Shown one piece after another: positions 51,001-59,103 of a stretch of DNA of 64,000 nucleotides (positions within the stretch are counted from its first letter, which is position 1; each line of letters opens with the position of its first letter). The notes below the pieces were generated by a model. It was not told the origin of the DNA, did no database searches, and saw only the letters and a program-made list of their open reading frames with translations. This DNA comes from SIG307 sp964609025. Its GTDB lineage: Bacteria > Bacillota > Clostridia > Lachnospirales > Lachnospiraceae. The position numbers and the translations under genes are program-made. The stretch covers positions 1-64,000 of the forward strand of contig CAZSQM010000010.1 of assembly GCA_964609025.1 (NCBI GenBank). Direction: 5' to 3'.

Positions 51001-52257
51001 CGCATGACCGGAATTCACCGCCTCCGTAATATTCCCCGTGCGGCTCTTCTCGTTCTCGTAAAAATGCTCTATTTTGGCAATCGCCAAATGCACCTTGGAC
51101 GCGTCGCAGCCAGCCGCATTACCGTTTAATTCACTTTCCAGCCCGCTTTTGATTTTGGTAAGAACCGGGTGCTTTAACCCTGTCTTCCAAAACTTCACCA
51201 GAAGCTCCAGTTCTTCTGCCTCTGCTTTTCCTAACCCCTCTTTCTCCGAATCATAAATTGCCTTTAATTGCTCCCCTACGATTACTGCCTCCTCCCCGTA
51301 TTCGCTCGTATACGCCTCCGCAAAATTCTTTTTGCTTACCGCCTCTCCCATATACAATTCCGATGCAATCACAAGCTCCGTATACGTTGCATATTCGTCA
51401 ATATTACCCGCAATCGCATCATAATCCCCCAGCAAAAGGTTCACCCGAAGCAACGCCTCTCTGACACAGCCGGTTAAAGAAACGCCCTTTCCTTTCTCCT
51501 TCAGCTTTTTCAGTTCTTTCCGTACTTCTTTTATCGCGTTTTGCTCTTCTTCGTTAAGACGCTCCGGACCCTGTGCGGCATACTTATCGTAATATGCTTC
51601 CGCCTGTTTCACATAAGAAACTTCTTTCTCAAACTGCTTCGTTTTATACTCTTCCTTTACAGCCGCAAACACTGCCTCAGAAATCGTTTCCTGCGTTATC
51701 CGGGAATCCGCTTCCAAGGCGCCGATTGCATCCGCCGCATAGCCATATTCTTCCGGGTCTTTCCCGTTTTTCTCAAGATAACGCACCATAGAAAGGTCGG
51801 CCGCGCCTGCGCCGCATTTTTTTTCGATATAGGAATACTCTGCATCTATCAGCGCCCCGTAGTTTTCTGCCTGCGCCAGTCTGCGGTAAATCCCGTCCGC
51901 CGCTTCGTACTTTCCCTGTAAGGCATAGGTTCTTGCCGTAAGCAGACTGCACTCGTCATCATACCCGTATCGGTCGCTGTAACCGTCAATCAGTTCAAAT
52001 ACTTCTTCATACGAGCCTTCCTGTGCAAAGGCATACGCAAACGTAATCCATTCCTCCTGGGAAAGCGGAACTGCCGCCGCCTCCTTTTCCGGACTCTTTT
52101 TTAACACACCCAGCGCAACTGCCGCCACGCACGCCGCTGTCACTGCGCCCGCATAAACAAAGCCCCACCATCTTTTTTGCTTTCTGAAAAGCTGGCACAG
52201 CCACACAATCAAAGCCGCTGCCCCTAACCCGATTCCAAGCTGCAAAAAAATATTCAT
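48094..52257 (-). CDS. Giant VWA-domain surface protein
   Basis: 1387 residues from the ATG at 52255-52257 (AGGAGG upstream). Two N-terminal membrane helices (about 4-60) are followed by a helical TPR-like part (70-480), an acidic linker (EPEPEKESEKAVKK), then a von Willebrand A domain (~600-780) with a full MIDAS: ICDVSGSMAGS, SGGTAIY and LMTDGEDG. After it come an IPT/Ig-like region and a long beta-rich C-terminus (900-1387), with repeated phrases such as LKFKGEVTLEG and KFTLTVDKD. It is probably extracellular, binding a divalent-metal-dependent ligand. With the downstream gene it forms a two-gene operon. The family is unknown to me beyond the VWA domain. Confidence 0.8.
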   Translation of the reverse strand: MNIFLQLGIGLGAAALIVWLCQLFRKQKRWWGFVYAGAVTAACVAAVALGVLKKSPEKEAAAVPLSQEEWITFAYAFAQEGSYEEVFELIDGYSDRYGYDDECSLLTARTYALQGKYEAADGIYRRLAQAENYGALIDAEYSYIEKKCGAGAADLSMVRYLEKNGKDPEEYGYAADAIGALEADSRITQETISEAVFAAVKEEYKTKQFEKEVSYVKQAEAYYDKYAAQGPERLNEEEQNAIKEVRKELKKLKEKGKGVSLTGCVREALLRVNLLLGDYDAIAGNIDEYATYTELVIASELYMGEAVSKKNFAEAYTSEYGEEAVIVGEQLKAIYDSEKEGLGKAEAEELELLVKFWKTGLKHPVLTKIKSGLESELNGNAAGCDASKVHLAIAKIEHFYENEKSRTGNITEAVNSGHASEDDEYSDAMNKIYQVIHSSEDTEEILNVPRYVEQALDRAMPMEVYDLLPWGEAEGGLGLYALPSEEMSIWEGESSEPEPEKESEKAVKKEFSQVFVEYVSEVKSTVSIGYIDTAEFETVKADLVISSEYAKNSKELKEILSVYDCGLEITDFTIEKVEYDSIRTHLICDVSGSMAGSIYDLREAVTKYINGKSAEEQIALSSFSNYIEGTVPFGSEDSALLKFAEAMYASGGTAIYRTLTEVLGAFETAQNSNNIVILMTDGEDGYPASYDTIKTELAALADAKNVTIYTLGLGQVDTAYLSAIARSGRGDFVYVSDSGSLDNFYELLHSQVDNRYILTYKATDTLTGVDRTLEVKLSDGNAFDEKTYSILDEEEAGTDGTQGPDLGRVFLRGLGVRCIYKGNQATKNTLLGSGFTPEGRAVIRLLGDMDYTMELTYVNETTYDFTVPAEVTVGVYDVEVSLGGKKAVLRNGLSVADARTESQVTFGPYVFTAAQCIENYDGSKTLRGNVRLNDWLKFKGEVTLEGNPEEDTTIRVTDYAGSYVTFDANSAIGLGKYFANKGIAMDVPALNKFELYYDGNHLYDFDEYDVAEIRTPFLSVMQLVRFNSPFIKLYPDRIEIEYSATEPHLPFQDVIFHSNGEKEFEVTCEGSAILNQKNLGILLKVSSEGENKNYRQFQLFKAPVYLSADDLKLSIDTFKEEYAFGALVKFAFLDFGMGADVTFKGFTPDKFTLTVDKDVNTTMGGIPLTFSKFKFGAEDIEPALKNRDFAQLKIVGGLDIAAAKVSAFFPKLKKFVGDISVLSMPETKMELDLSPLAFSAEAKLNFLETIKLLEAQLKIGTFEYSSELLELDSATVSGLMAALKAGIDWELEDCKVDISAVGELDALSRFFGVQLRDARVLVDVKWWLFSKHIEKEADALLGLYFKENGDPQFTLALGYYDKKGKREKLCLYIDKNGKTGKKSGSFK

Positions 52258-52524
52258 ACTCCGTAATCCTCCTGTGTATTTTCGGCGCAACCTTCCCTCT
52301 CTGTCATGCCTTTACAAATCGTATAAATAAAAACGCAGGGATATAAAATGCAATCAATGCATGTGATAAAAGACTGTTCTTGAAAAAATAGAAACTTTCG
52401 TATAAAATTCGATACACCCGTTGCACATATTATGACATATTTCGCAGCAAATGTAAATACCTTTTTCTAAGGAAATGTAACTTGCAGCCGCCAAAACCGC
52501 TCACTTTACCTTTTCCCGCATATT

Positions 52525-52736
52525 ATGGTAAAGAGAACACTCACCCACGGACGGTTCAACCATATGGAACATCTTGAAAACTTTCAACCAAATGACAATT
52601 TCTCCTTCCGCGACAACCTTCGCGTTACGGACGCCGTAATACAAAGCATTACAACAAACCGCGGCACAACCTTTGTCACAATTGAATATGACGACTGCTC
52701 TTCCTGCCGCAGCAAGACACAGATAACCCGCAATCG
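52525..52736 (+). pseudogene. Truncated small protein on the plus strand
   Basis: The frame encodes LENFQPNDNFSFRDNLRVTD, then SITTNRGTTFVTIEYDDCSS and CRSKTQIT. It resembles the first half of a ~100-residue Clostridial family with a TFVT(I/V)xYDxCSxC core. The frame then runs antisense into the 3' end of the isomerase gene (stop at 52747), so the second half is missing. No good ribosome binding site is present. The remaining stretch 52258-52524 is AT-rich, probably the promoter region of the VWA operon, and shows no gene. Confidence 0.4.
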
Positions 52737-52746
52737 CCGGGGTCTT

Positions 52747-53613
52747 CTACCGGCGAACCCAAACCATGCCTTCTCTGTGCATTCCCGCCCCTTTGGCAAA
52801 ACGCACCGCCGCCTCCGCCGCAGCATCGTATTGCACCTCGGTTTCCAGATGTTCTAACATCGCCGGGGTGTCCGGCGGCAGGCCTGCAATCTCGTCCATC
52901 AGCACGGCATACTCCATTCCTCCGGTACCTAACGGCACCTCGCGAAACGCCACCGTCAGAGAATCCTCCTCCAGCGCAATATCCTTTAAATGCAGCGTTA
53001 CAATCTTCTCCTTCAACAGCGAAAACGTTTCCCGGATAAATGCGCCGTTTTCAAAAAAACGCTTCGGATGATTCATCGTATTGCAAATATCCAGATGAAC
53101 CGCCGCTTCCTCTCGATCTACCGCTTTTAAAAACCGCAGATAAGCCTCCGGAGAATCCAGAAAATAATACGGCATCATTTCAAAGGACAGCTTCGTATGT
53201 ACCGGCTTTACCGCGTCGATAATACGTCTGCTCACTGCCGCCGCTTCCTCAAAAAAGCGTTCGCCATAGCCCTCCCTGTGGGGTCCGAACCAGGTTTTTG
53301 TCTGCTTCGTTCCTAAGATATTTACGCACGTCGCCGCCTCTAACTCCTCCGCCAAACGAAGCCGCCCAATCATGTACTGTATCTTAGCCTCTGCCTCTGC
53401 CGCATCCGGGTGCAGCGGATTGCACCATGCCCCGACTTCGGCAATGCGGATATCGTACTTTTTCATTGCTGTTTGAAACGCCCGCAGCTCTGCCGGACGT
53501 TCCAAAGACACCCAGTCCGGACACAACGCCGCGCCAAACCCCTTTTTCACATGTGCCAGCGCGTATTCCTCCGGGTCCGTTCCTTTGCAAAACACATAAC
53601 CGCCTAATCTCAT
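52747..53613 (-). CDS. Sugar phosphate isomerase/epimerase-type TIM barrel protein
   Basis: 288 residues. Metal-ligand segments of the xylose isomerase-like/AP endonuclease 2 fold are visible: LSFEMMPYYF (Glu), VHLDICNTMNHPKRFF (Asp, His), VTLHLKDIALEED (His) and AMLEHLETE (Glu). It likely isomerises or epimerises a sugar or polyol in the cytoplasm; the substrate is unknown. TAGGAGGGAACGGTT lies before the ATG and overlaps the stop of the deleted oxidase upstream, which indicates an old operon. Confidence 0.82.
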   Translation of the reverse strand: MRLGGYVFCKGTDPEEYALAHVKKGFGAALCPDWVSLERPAELRAFQTAMKKYDIRIAEVGAWCNPLHPDAAEAEAKIQYMIGRLRLAEELEAATCVNILGTKQTKTWFGPHREGYGERFFEEAAAVSRRIIDAVKPVHTKLSFEMMPYYFLDSPEAYLRFLKAVDREEAAVHLDICNTMNHPKRFFENGAFIRETFSLLKEKIVTLHLKDIALEEDSLTVAFREVPLGTGGMEYAVLMDEIAGLPPDTPAMLEHLETEVQYDAAAEAAVRFAKGAGMHREGMVWVRR

Positions 53614-53625
53614 AACCGTTCCCTC

Positions 53626-53943
53626 CTAAACTCTGTGAAGCACCGTCGGGTCAAACTCTTCGTTACTCCCCATCCCGAACCAATGCACCGCACCCGCCGT
53701 TTTTGCGCCTTTGGCATACTGTACCATACCATCCGGCATATCCGGATGAAACGTACCGAGATGCGACAGCGCCGCCGTCATAATCGGCGTCGCAAACCGC
53801 TGTCCGTAAAGCGTAACCTCCGTATTCGGCACACCGCTGTCCATCAGCCGCATTTCCAAAAGCAGGCTGTCAAAGTAAGCACGGGTGATTTCCTTGGAGG
53901 AGGAAGGGTTGGAAAGGCGAGGGGTAGTTGAATTTTGTGACAT
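53626..53943 (-). pseudogene. Alpha-hydroxy-acid oxidase, internally deleted
   Basis: From the ATG at 53941-53943 (AAAAGGAGG upstream) 105 residues encode EITRAYFDSLLLEMRLMDSG, ATPIMTAALSHLGTF and AKTAGAVHWFGMGSNEEF, the N-terminal third of FMN-dependent alpha-hydroxy-acid dehydrogenases (usually ~340 residues). The last eight residues, DPTVLHRV, resemble the very end of the same family. About 230 residues in between, including the catalytic His and Arg and most of the FMN site, appear to be deleted in frame. It was probably the operon partner of the downstream isomerase. Confidence 0.65.
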
Positions 53944-53973
53944 AGGAACCTCCTTTTGGTATAGATAGAGCAT

Positions 53974-54363
53974 TTATTGTTTCTCCGTCATCAAACGCCG
54001 CACCACATCCGAATCCGCCGGCAGCCACGCCACCGAATCCAGTTTCTCCTTCGTGAGCCACCGCGCCGCCGCATGCTCCTTAAGCACCGGACTTCCGGAT
54101 TTAATTTTACAAAGGAAACAGTCCATGGAAAGGTGAAACTGCGGGTAATCGTACTCCACGGTTTCAAACAACCCGCCCACTTCGATTTCCATATCAAGCT
54201 CCTCTTTGATTTCCCGTACCAGCGCCTCCTCGGGGCTCTCACCGGGCTCCACCTTACCGCCCGGAAACTCCCAACCCCCTTTAAAGTCGCCGTAACCGCG
54301 CTCCGTCGCAAATATTTGATTGTCGTGGAGAATAATTGCCGCCACTACCTTAATTGTTTTCAT
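53974..54363 (-). CDS. NUDIX hydrolase, MutT-like (copy 1)
   Basis: 129 residues. The NUDIX box GGKVEPGESPEEALVREIKE-EL is complete, and GYGDFKGGWEFPGGK before it is typical of (deoxy)nucleoside triphosphate pyrophosphohydrolases. It removes oxidised or damaged nucleotides such as 8-oxo-dGTP. The first ~55 residues and the DNA upstream (CATAGAAACCTCCGTGTATC on the plus strand) are nearly identical to copy 2 at 57388-57771, while the C-terminal thirds differ. The ribosome binding site GGAGG is shared by both copies. Confidence 0.9.
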   Translation of the reverse strand: MKTIKVVAAIILHDNQIFATERGYGDFKGGWEFPGGKVEPGESPEEALVREIKEELDMEIEVGGLFETVEYDYPQFHLSMDCFLCKIKSGSPVLKEHAAARWLTKEKLDSVAWLPADSDVVRRLMTEKQ

Positions 54364-54425
54364 AGAAACCTCCGTGTATCCTGCAAAAAAGACTCAGCCG
54401 TATAAGAACACCTTGAAATTATATT

Positions 54426-56792
54426 TCAGGTAGTTGCATTTTCAAGATATGTCTCCACTTCGGACACCACTCTCTCATATATTTCCATAAATTCTTCATG
54501 GTGCTCCTGTACATAGGTTACATTATTGTCAATCTTTAATGCAAGTTCTAACTGCTTTGCCATTTCCGATACCTGCATTGCACCGATATTAGCCAGATTC
54601 GTCTTAACAGCATGAACCTTGATACGATACTTTTCAAAATCAGACTCCTCATAATAACCCCTCAGCTCCATATCAGAGTGTGCATTCAAAAATGTCCGAA
54701 GCATTTCCCTGTAAAATTCCTCATCACCCAGACAAAATGTTCTTCCCTTTTTCCAATCCACGAGACTATTTTCTGTCTGTGACGCTTCGACATGTTTTGC
54801 AACCTCAACATCTCGTCCGGCTTCAACAGGACTTTCTTCTTTTTGTCCCATATCAGTCTTCGACACTAACTCTTTCGGAAGATATTTCCGAATCATTTTT
54901 TCAAGCTTTGCAGCAATAATCGGCTTTGAAAGATAATCACAAAATCCCTCCTGCAAAAACATTTCCCTTGCACCGGAAACCGCGTTAGCAGTTAATATAA
55001 TGATGGCTGCATCCTTACTTAAATTAGCTTTCAGTTCTCTGGACTGCCTTAAGACTTCCACACCATCCATTTCCGGCATCTGATAATCCATAAAAATGAT
55101 GTGATATGCTGTTCGCTCCATTCGTGCAAGGCATTCTTTTCCACTCATTGCAGTATCAATCTGCATACCATGATTCTTAAGGAGTCCCAAAAAGACCTTT
55201 AGATTCATCTCATTGTCATCTACAACAAGGATTTTGGCATCCGGAGCATAAAACTGCTCGGCAGAAATATGAACCTCACCCTTTTCTTTTTCATAATATT
55301 TCTGTATATTCTCTCCGATGACCTCATCATCCAGTTGCTTCTGTTCCAGATAAAAATAGAAATCAGAGCCCTCCCCATAAATACTTTCCACCTCCAGACG
55401 ACTTCCCATCAGGTTCAACAGACACATGGTAATGGAAAGACCAAGGCCTGTACCTTCAATATTTCTGTTTCTACTTTCATCTACACGCTGAAAAGAATCA
55501 AACAACCGTCCAATATCTTCTTCCTTAATGCCGATACCGGTATCCTTTACCGATACAAATAATTGTACCGCTTCTTCCGAAACCTTCTTTCCCGATACCG
55601 TAAGTATCACTTTTCCCTTCGGTGTATATTTGACCGCATTTGTAAGAATATTGGTAATAACCTGTCTGATTCTTACTTCATCTCCGTGCAAATGTACAGG
55701 AGTATTCGGTTCAATCTTTAATTCAAGCTGCAGTTTTTTCTCTTCCGCTCTTGAGCGAATCATTTCTATCGTCTCACTCAGCATAATGCCCAAATCATAG
55801 TCAACCGGAATAATATCCATCTTGCCGCTTTCAATTTTGGAAAAATCCAGTATATCATTAATCAGAGAAAGCAGCATACTTCCTGCCCGCTTTATATCCG
55901 TAGCATACTCAAGTATTTTCGGACTGTCACTTTCTCTTAAAATCATCTCGTCCATTCCCAGCACCGCATTAATCGGTGTCCGTATTTCATGACTCATATG
56001 AGCCAGGAAATCTGATTTTGCACGATTCGCTTCCTGCGCAATTTCCTTTGCTTTTTCGGCTTCCTCTTTCGCCTTCTCTGCTACATTCTTCGTTGCGCTC
56101 AATTCTTCAATTGTAATTACAAGCTTCTGATAATCCGGGGTTTCCATCGTAAACAGCATCATCATAAGTCCCAGTGAACTCATAAACAGTGCCAGAAGTA
56201 CATCCGGGAAAAAGAACATCTGAAGCACCACACCGGAAAGCTGAAAAAACACAAAAAGAAAAATGGAAATTCTCTGCCATGCCCGAAATTTTCGGAAGTT
56301 GTAAAGCAGGATGACCGAAGAGCATAGGACAAAATAGCTTGGAATCGCATAGATAGCAAGATAAACCGAACCCTTTACGTACAGCCCCTCTGTACTAAAA
56401 GAGAACAAAAATCCCGTAAACATATTCACGAAAAGCACTACAACATAAGCGCAAACGAGAAGCTGATGAAACCGAACGAATTTACGCTTCTCATTATCCC
56501 CATATACATACAATATGCTATAATACATAACCTGATATCCTAAAACAGCAACCGCAACAAAATACAGTGTACTCAGTATAGTATTCAACGGTATCGGGAT
56601 AAAGCGTGCATAGCTGATTGTAATGGCTGACGTCACATCCAGAACGGTTGCAATTAATCCCAACCAGGTAAGTTTCCGAAATTCTTTATTCAACTTTGAA
56701 TTTGTATCATACTGCAATCTAATAAAGAAAAGCAGAATTACCAAAAAGATACTGGAAGCTACTTCATAAGAAACATTATATTGTAAAGACAT
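54426..56792 (-). CDS. Hybrid sensor histidine kinase
   Basis: 788 residues. Seven or eight N-terminal membrane helices (to residue ~225) form a membrane sensor; a coiled coil AEKAKEEAEKAKEIAQEANR leads into HisKA with the phosphorylated His in FLAHMSHEIRTPINAVLG. Next is HATPase (NILTNAVKYTPKG, DTGIGI, GTGLGLSIT), then a receiver (ILVVDDNEMNLKVF; Asp in FMDYQMPEMDG; Lys in LSKP). The C-terminal Hpt domain has its His in IKVHAVKTNLANIG. All phosphorelay residues are present. It is followed upstream (11 bp) by a stand-alone receiver gene, so they form a relay. Confidence 0.92.
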   Translation of the reverse strand: MSLQYNVSYEVASSIFLVILLFFIRLQYDTNSKLNKEFRKLTWLGLIATVLDVTSAITISYARFIPIPLNTILSTLYFVAVAVLGYQVMYYSILYVYGDNEKRKFVRFHQLLVCAYVVVLFVNMFTGFLFSFSTEGLYVKGSVYLAIYAIPSYFVLCSSVILLYNFRKFRAWQRISIFLFVFFQLSGVVLQMFFFPDVLLALFMSSLGLMMMLFTMETPDYQKLVITIEELSATKNVAEKAKEEAEKAKEIAQEANRAKSDFLAHMSHEIRTPINAVLGMDEMILRESDSPKILEYATDIKRAGSMLLSLINDILDFSKIESGKMDIIPVDYDLGIMLSETIEMIRSRAEEKKLQLELKIEPNTPVHLHGDEVRIRQVITNILTNAVKYTPKGKVILTVSGKKVSEEAVQLFVSVKDTGIGIKEEDIGRLFDSFQRVDESRNRNIEGTGLGLSITMCLLNLMGSRLEVESIYGEGSDFYFYLEQKQLDDEVIGENIQKYYEKEKGEVHISAEQFYAPDAKILVVDDNEMNLKVFLGLLKNHGMQIDTAMSGKECLARMERTAYHIIFMDYQMPEMDGVEVLRQSRELKANLSKDAAIIILTANAVSGAREMFLQEGFCDYLSKPIIAAKLEKMIRKYLPKELVSKTDMGQKEESPVEAGRDVEVAKHVEASQTENSLVDWKKGRTFCLGDEEFYREMLRTFLNAHSDMELRGYYEESDFEKYRIKVHAVKTNLANIGAMQVSEMAKQLELALKIDNNVTYVQEHHEEFMEIYERVVSEVETYLENATT

Positions 56793-56803
56793 ACGCCGGC
56801 CTC

Positions 56804-57166
56804 CTATTTACAAAACTCCTCCACACGTTCATACAATTTTATTGGAAGGATTGGCTTTTTCACGAACCCCTGCACCGCATACTCTCCGTTTGCTACCGCT
56901 TCTTCCATATCTTCGGAAGCAGACAAAAAAAGCACCGGCAGCTCCGCAAATGCCTGTCTTGACCGGATTGCCTCCAATGTTTCAATACCACTCATTTCCG
57001 GCATTTCCACATCCAAAAGAACCAAATCCACTGATTCCTCCTGTAAAATTGCAAGTGCTGCCCGACCCGAATCTGCCTTTTTCACCTCGTAATCCTTCTT
57101 CTTAAGAAGCATTTCTGCCATTCTCAAATTCATTGCATCATCATCTACAACTAAAATACTTTTCAT
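56804..57166 (-). CDS. Single-domain response regulator (CheY/Spo0F-like)
   Basis: 120 residues from the ATG at 57164-57166 (GGAGGAGG eight bases upstream). ILVVDDDAMNLRMAEMLLKK gives the acidic pocket, LVLLDVEMPEMSG the phospho-Asp, LFLSAS the Thr/Ser and FVKKPILP the Lys. No output domain, so it likely passes or receives phosphate from the hybrid kinase encoded 11 bp downstream. Confidence 0.9.
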   Translation of the reverse strand: MKSILVVDDDAMNLRMAEMLLKKKDYEVKKADSGRAALAILQEESVDLVLLDVEMPEMSGIETLEAIRSRQAFAELPVLFLSASEDMEEAVANGEYAVQGFVKKPILPIKLYERVEEFCK

Positions 57167-57349
57167 ATCCATATCCTCCTCCACAATGAGCAAAAGCTTC
57201 AAGACGTACTCTGCGATTGCTTTCTCTTTACACTTTCCATTGGCATCAATTATAACATAGTATGTATCCAGCTATCTATCAATAGAATAACACAGACGTG
57301 GTTCTTTTACCACAAGAAATTACAAAATCTTTCATGTAGCACACCTCCA

Positions 57350-57392
57350 AAGTAAAAAATAGAGCGCCGTCAAAACGACGCCCTGCGCTATA
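57350..57392 (-). terminator. Terminator of NUDIX copy 2
   Basis: AGCGC ... GCGTCG pairs with GACGGCGCT on the minus strand, and TATTTTTTAC follows. The stem overlaps the end of the gene. Confidence 0.6.
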
Positions 57393-57771
57393 GCTTCTTT
57401 AACCGCTCAATCAGCCCCTCATCTGCCGGAAGCCACGCCACTGAATCCAGTTCCTCCTTCTTAAGCCACTTTGCAGCCGCATGTTCTAAAAGAACCGGTG
57501 TACCGGACTTAATTTTACAAAGAAAACAGTCCATGGAAAGGTGAAACGCCGGATAATCATACTCCACTGTCTCAAACAGCTCTCCCACCTCAACCTCCAT
57601 GGCGAGCTCTTCTCTGATTTCCCGTACCAGCGCCTCCTCGGGGCTCTCACCGGGCTCCACCTTGCCGCCCGGGAACTCCCAGCCGCCTTTAAAGTCACCG
57701 TAACCGCGTTCCGTCGCAAATATTTGATTGTCGTGGAGAATAATTGCCGCCACTACTTTAATTGTTTTCAT
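57388..57771 (-). CDS. NUDIX hydrolase, MutT-like (copy 2)
   Basis: 127 residues. The NUDIX box GGKVEPGESPEEALVREIRE-EL is intact. The N-terminal ~52 residues are identical to copy 1 while the C-terminus (KKEELDSVAWLPADEGLIER) has diverged. The duplication plus the intervening kinase/regulator pair suggests either an old tandem duplication with insertion or recent gene conversion of the 5' halves. It lies next to the retron and the DUF3427 helicase; NUDIX enzymes are recurrent neighbours of such helicases in my recollection. Confidence 0.9.
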   Translation of the reverse strand: MKTIKVVAAIILHDNQIFATERGYGDFKGGWEFPGGKVEPGESPEEALVREIREELAMEVEVGELFETVEYDYPAFHLSMDCFLCKIKSGTPVLLEHAAAKWLKKEELDSVAWLPADEGLIERLKKL

Positions 57772-57927
57772 AGAAACCTCCGTGTATCTTGCAAAAACAG
57801 TGAATATACCTCACATCATATCCTGCACTTCGAATCATTGTCTCCAATCGCTTCCCTGTCTTCTACATATCAATGTTCGTATACATGACAAAATCACCCC
57901 TTTGAGTCACTTCTCATCTCAACGTAT

Positions 57928-59103
57928 TTACTGATACTCTAACTTGAATAGCTCATCTAATTGCTTTAAGAAATACTGTCCCTCATCTTGTTCGATCATG
58001 TTTATATAATACGCCTTACCATATAAATATTCCCGAAAATTTACCGCGTCATCTCTTCCTATGGCTCGGAGATGCTGAGATATCCCATATTTGTTACAAT
58101 AATATATTTCTTGACGTAGCTTCTTCTTATATGCATTTGGAACTCTCAGTCTGTCATTTACTAATAAACCTGTTACGATTTTTCGATAATTATCTTTCAT
58201 AACATGTGTTTTCTTTTCATTAATCAAAAAGCCCTCTTTTCCAAGTATCTCCTTAACTTCCACAATATACTTTTCTATATTCGAATCATTTGTGGAAAAC
58301 GTAAGATCATCTGCATAACGAGTATAAGTAAGCCCCTCTTTTTCCACTAATCTCAATAATTCTGCATCAATTCTCTGAAATACAATATTGGATAAGGCAG
58401 GACTTGTTGGCGCTCCTTGTGGTAACCTCCCAGCATATGTACATATTTCACATAACTTATTCGTCACTGGTTCGGAGTAGCCCAACATCATAAATACAGT
58501 TCGTACCTGTTCAATCGTAATCGATGGAAAGAAATTTTCAATATCTAAACATAAAATCTCCTTTTTCCTAACATGTGGTTCTGCATTTGTTTTTATAGAT
58601 TTCCCTTTAACAAACCCATGAACACAGCTTCCCATCGGAACCTTATCCAAAATATTTCTCACAATCCACCTTTGGCGTTCCTTTAGCTTTACACTCGGTG
58701 CACAGATTGTGCGTTCTTTATCGTCTCTATATTTACAAAAAAGATGATACGCATTTAAATCAACACTCTCTAGATTTAGAAGCTCATTTAATTGATTGAC
58801 ATTATCTATTTTCGGCATTCCAAAATCGTTATATTCCCCTTCATATATCATTTTACCGTCAAAATCATTTTCCTTATCTTTGACCCAAATATTCCATGAC
58901 TGTACTTGTTCGACTTTCACCTTATCAGTTATGCATAAAGTATTCTCTTGCTCTTCTGGACTAAAATAACCTCTTTCATACAAATTACAGATACAATCAG
59001 CCAACTGAACCAGCGGCTCATTCACTACTTTCTGAATTTCATACAAATCTACTCTATGAAACTTATTAATATATGATAAAACAATTAACTCATTCGCCTT
59101 CAT
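57928..59103 (-). CDS. Retron reverse transcriptase with N-terminal winged helix
   Basis: 391 residues from the ATG at 59101-59103 (GGAGA nine bases upstream; an ATG three codons earlier is too close). Residues ~1-70 (ELIVLSYINKFHRVDLYEIQ and on) look like a winged-helix domain fused to the RT. The retron marks follow: NAYHLF (NAxxH motif, ~117), LDIENFFPSI (~186), LPQGAPTSPALSN (~228), YTRYADDLTFS (catalytic YADD, ~262) and VTGLLVN (the VTG motif, ~310). It makes msDNA from the ncRNA at 60148-60283. It overlaps the PRTase effector gene by 14 bp, so both are translated together. Confidence 0.92.
   Translation of the reverse strand: MKANELIVLSYINKFHRVDLYEIQKVVNEPLVQLADCICNLYERGYFSPEEQENTLCITDKVKVEQVQSWNIWVKDKENDFDGKMIYEGEYNDFGMPKIDNVNQLNELLNLESVDLNAYHLFCKYRDDKERTICAPSVKLKERQRWIVRNILDKVPMGSCVHGFVKGKSIKTNAEPHVRKKEILCLDIENFFPSITIEQVRTVFMMLGYSEPVTNKLCEICTYAGRLPQGAPTSPALSNIVFQRIDAELLRLVEKEGLTYTRYADDLTFSTNDSNIEKYIVEVKEILGKEGFLINEKKTHVMKDNYRKIVTGLLVNDRLRVPNAYKKKLRQEIYYCNKYGISQHLRAIGRDDAVNFREYLYGKAYYINMIEQDEGQYFLKQLDELFKLEYQ

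Noticed and set aside
53991..54311. Alternative frame with Arg/Trp-rich product within NUDIX copy 1
   Set aside because: Same-strand shadow of the NUDIX gene; the matching frame in copy 2 is also present only because the DNA is duplicated.
57928..59103. The reverse transcriptase as the RT of a DGR acting on the gene at 40747-41706
   Set aside because: Its NAxxH, VTG and LPQGAPTSP motifs and the adjoining a1/a2 RNA mark it as a retron RT. No template repeat similar to the variable region is visible near it.
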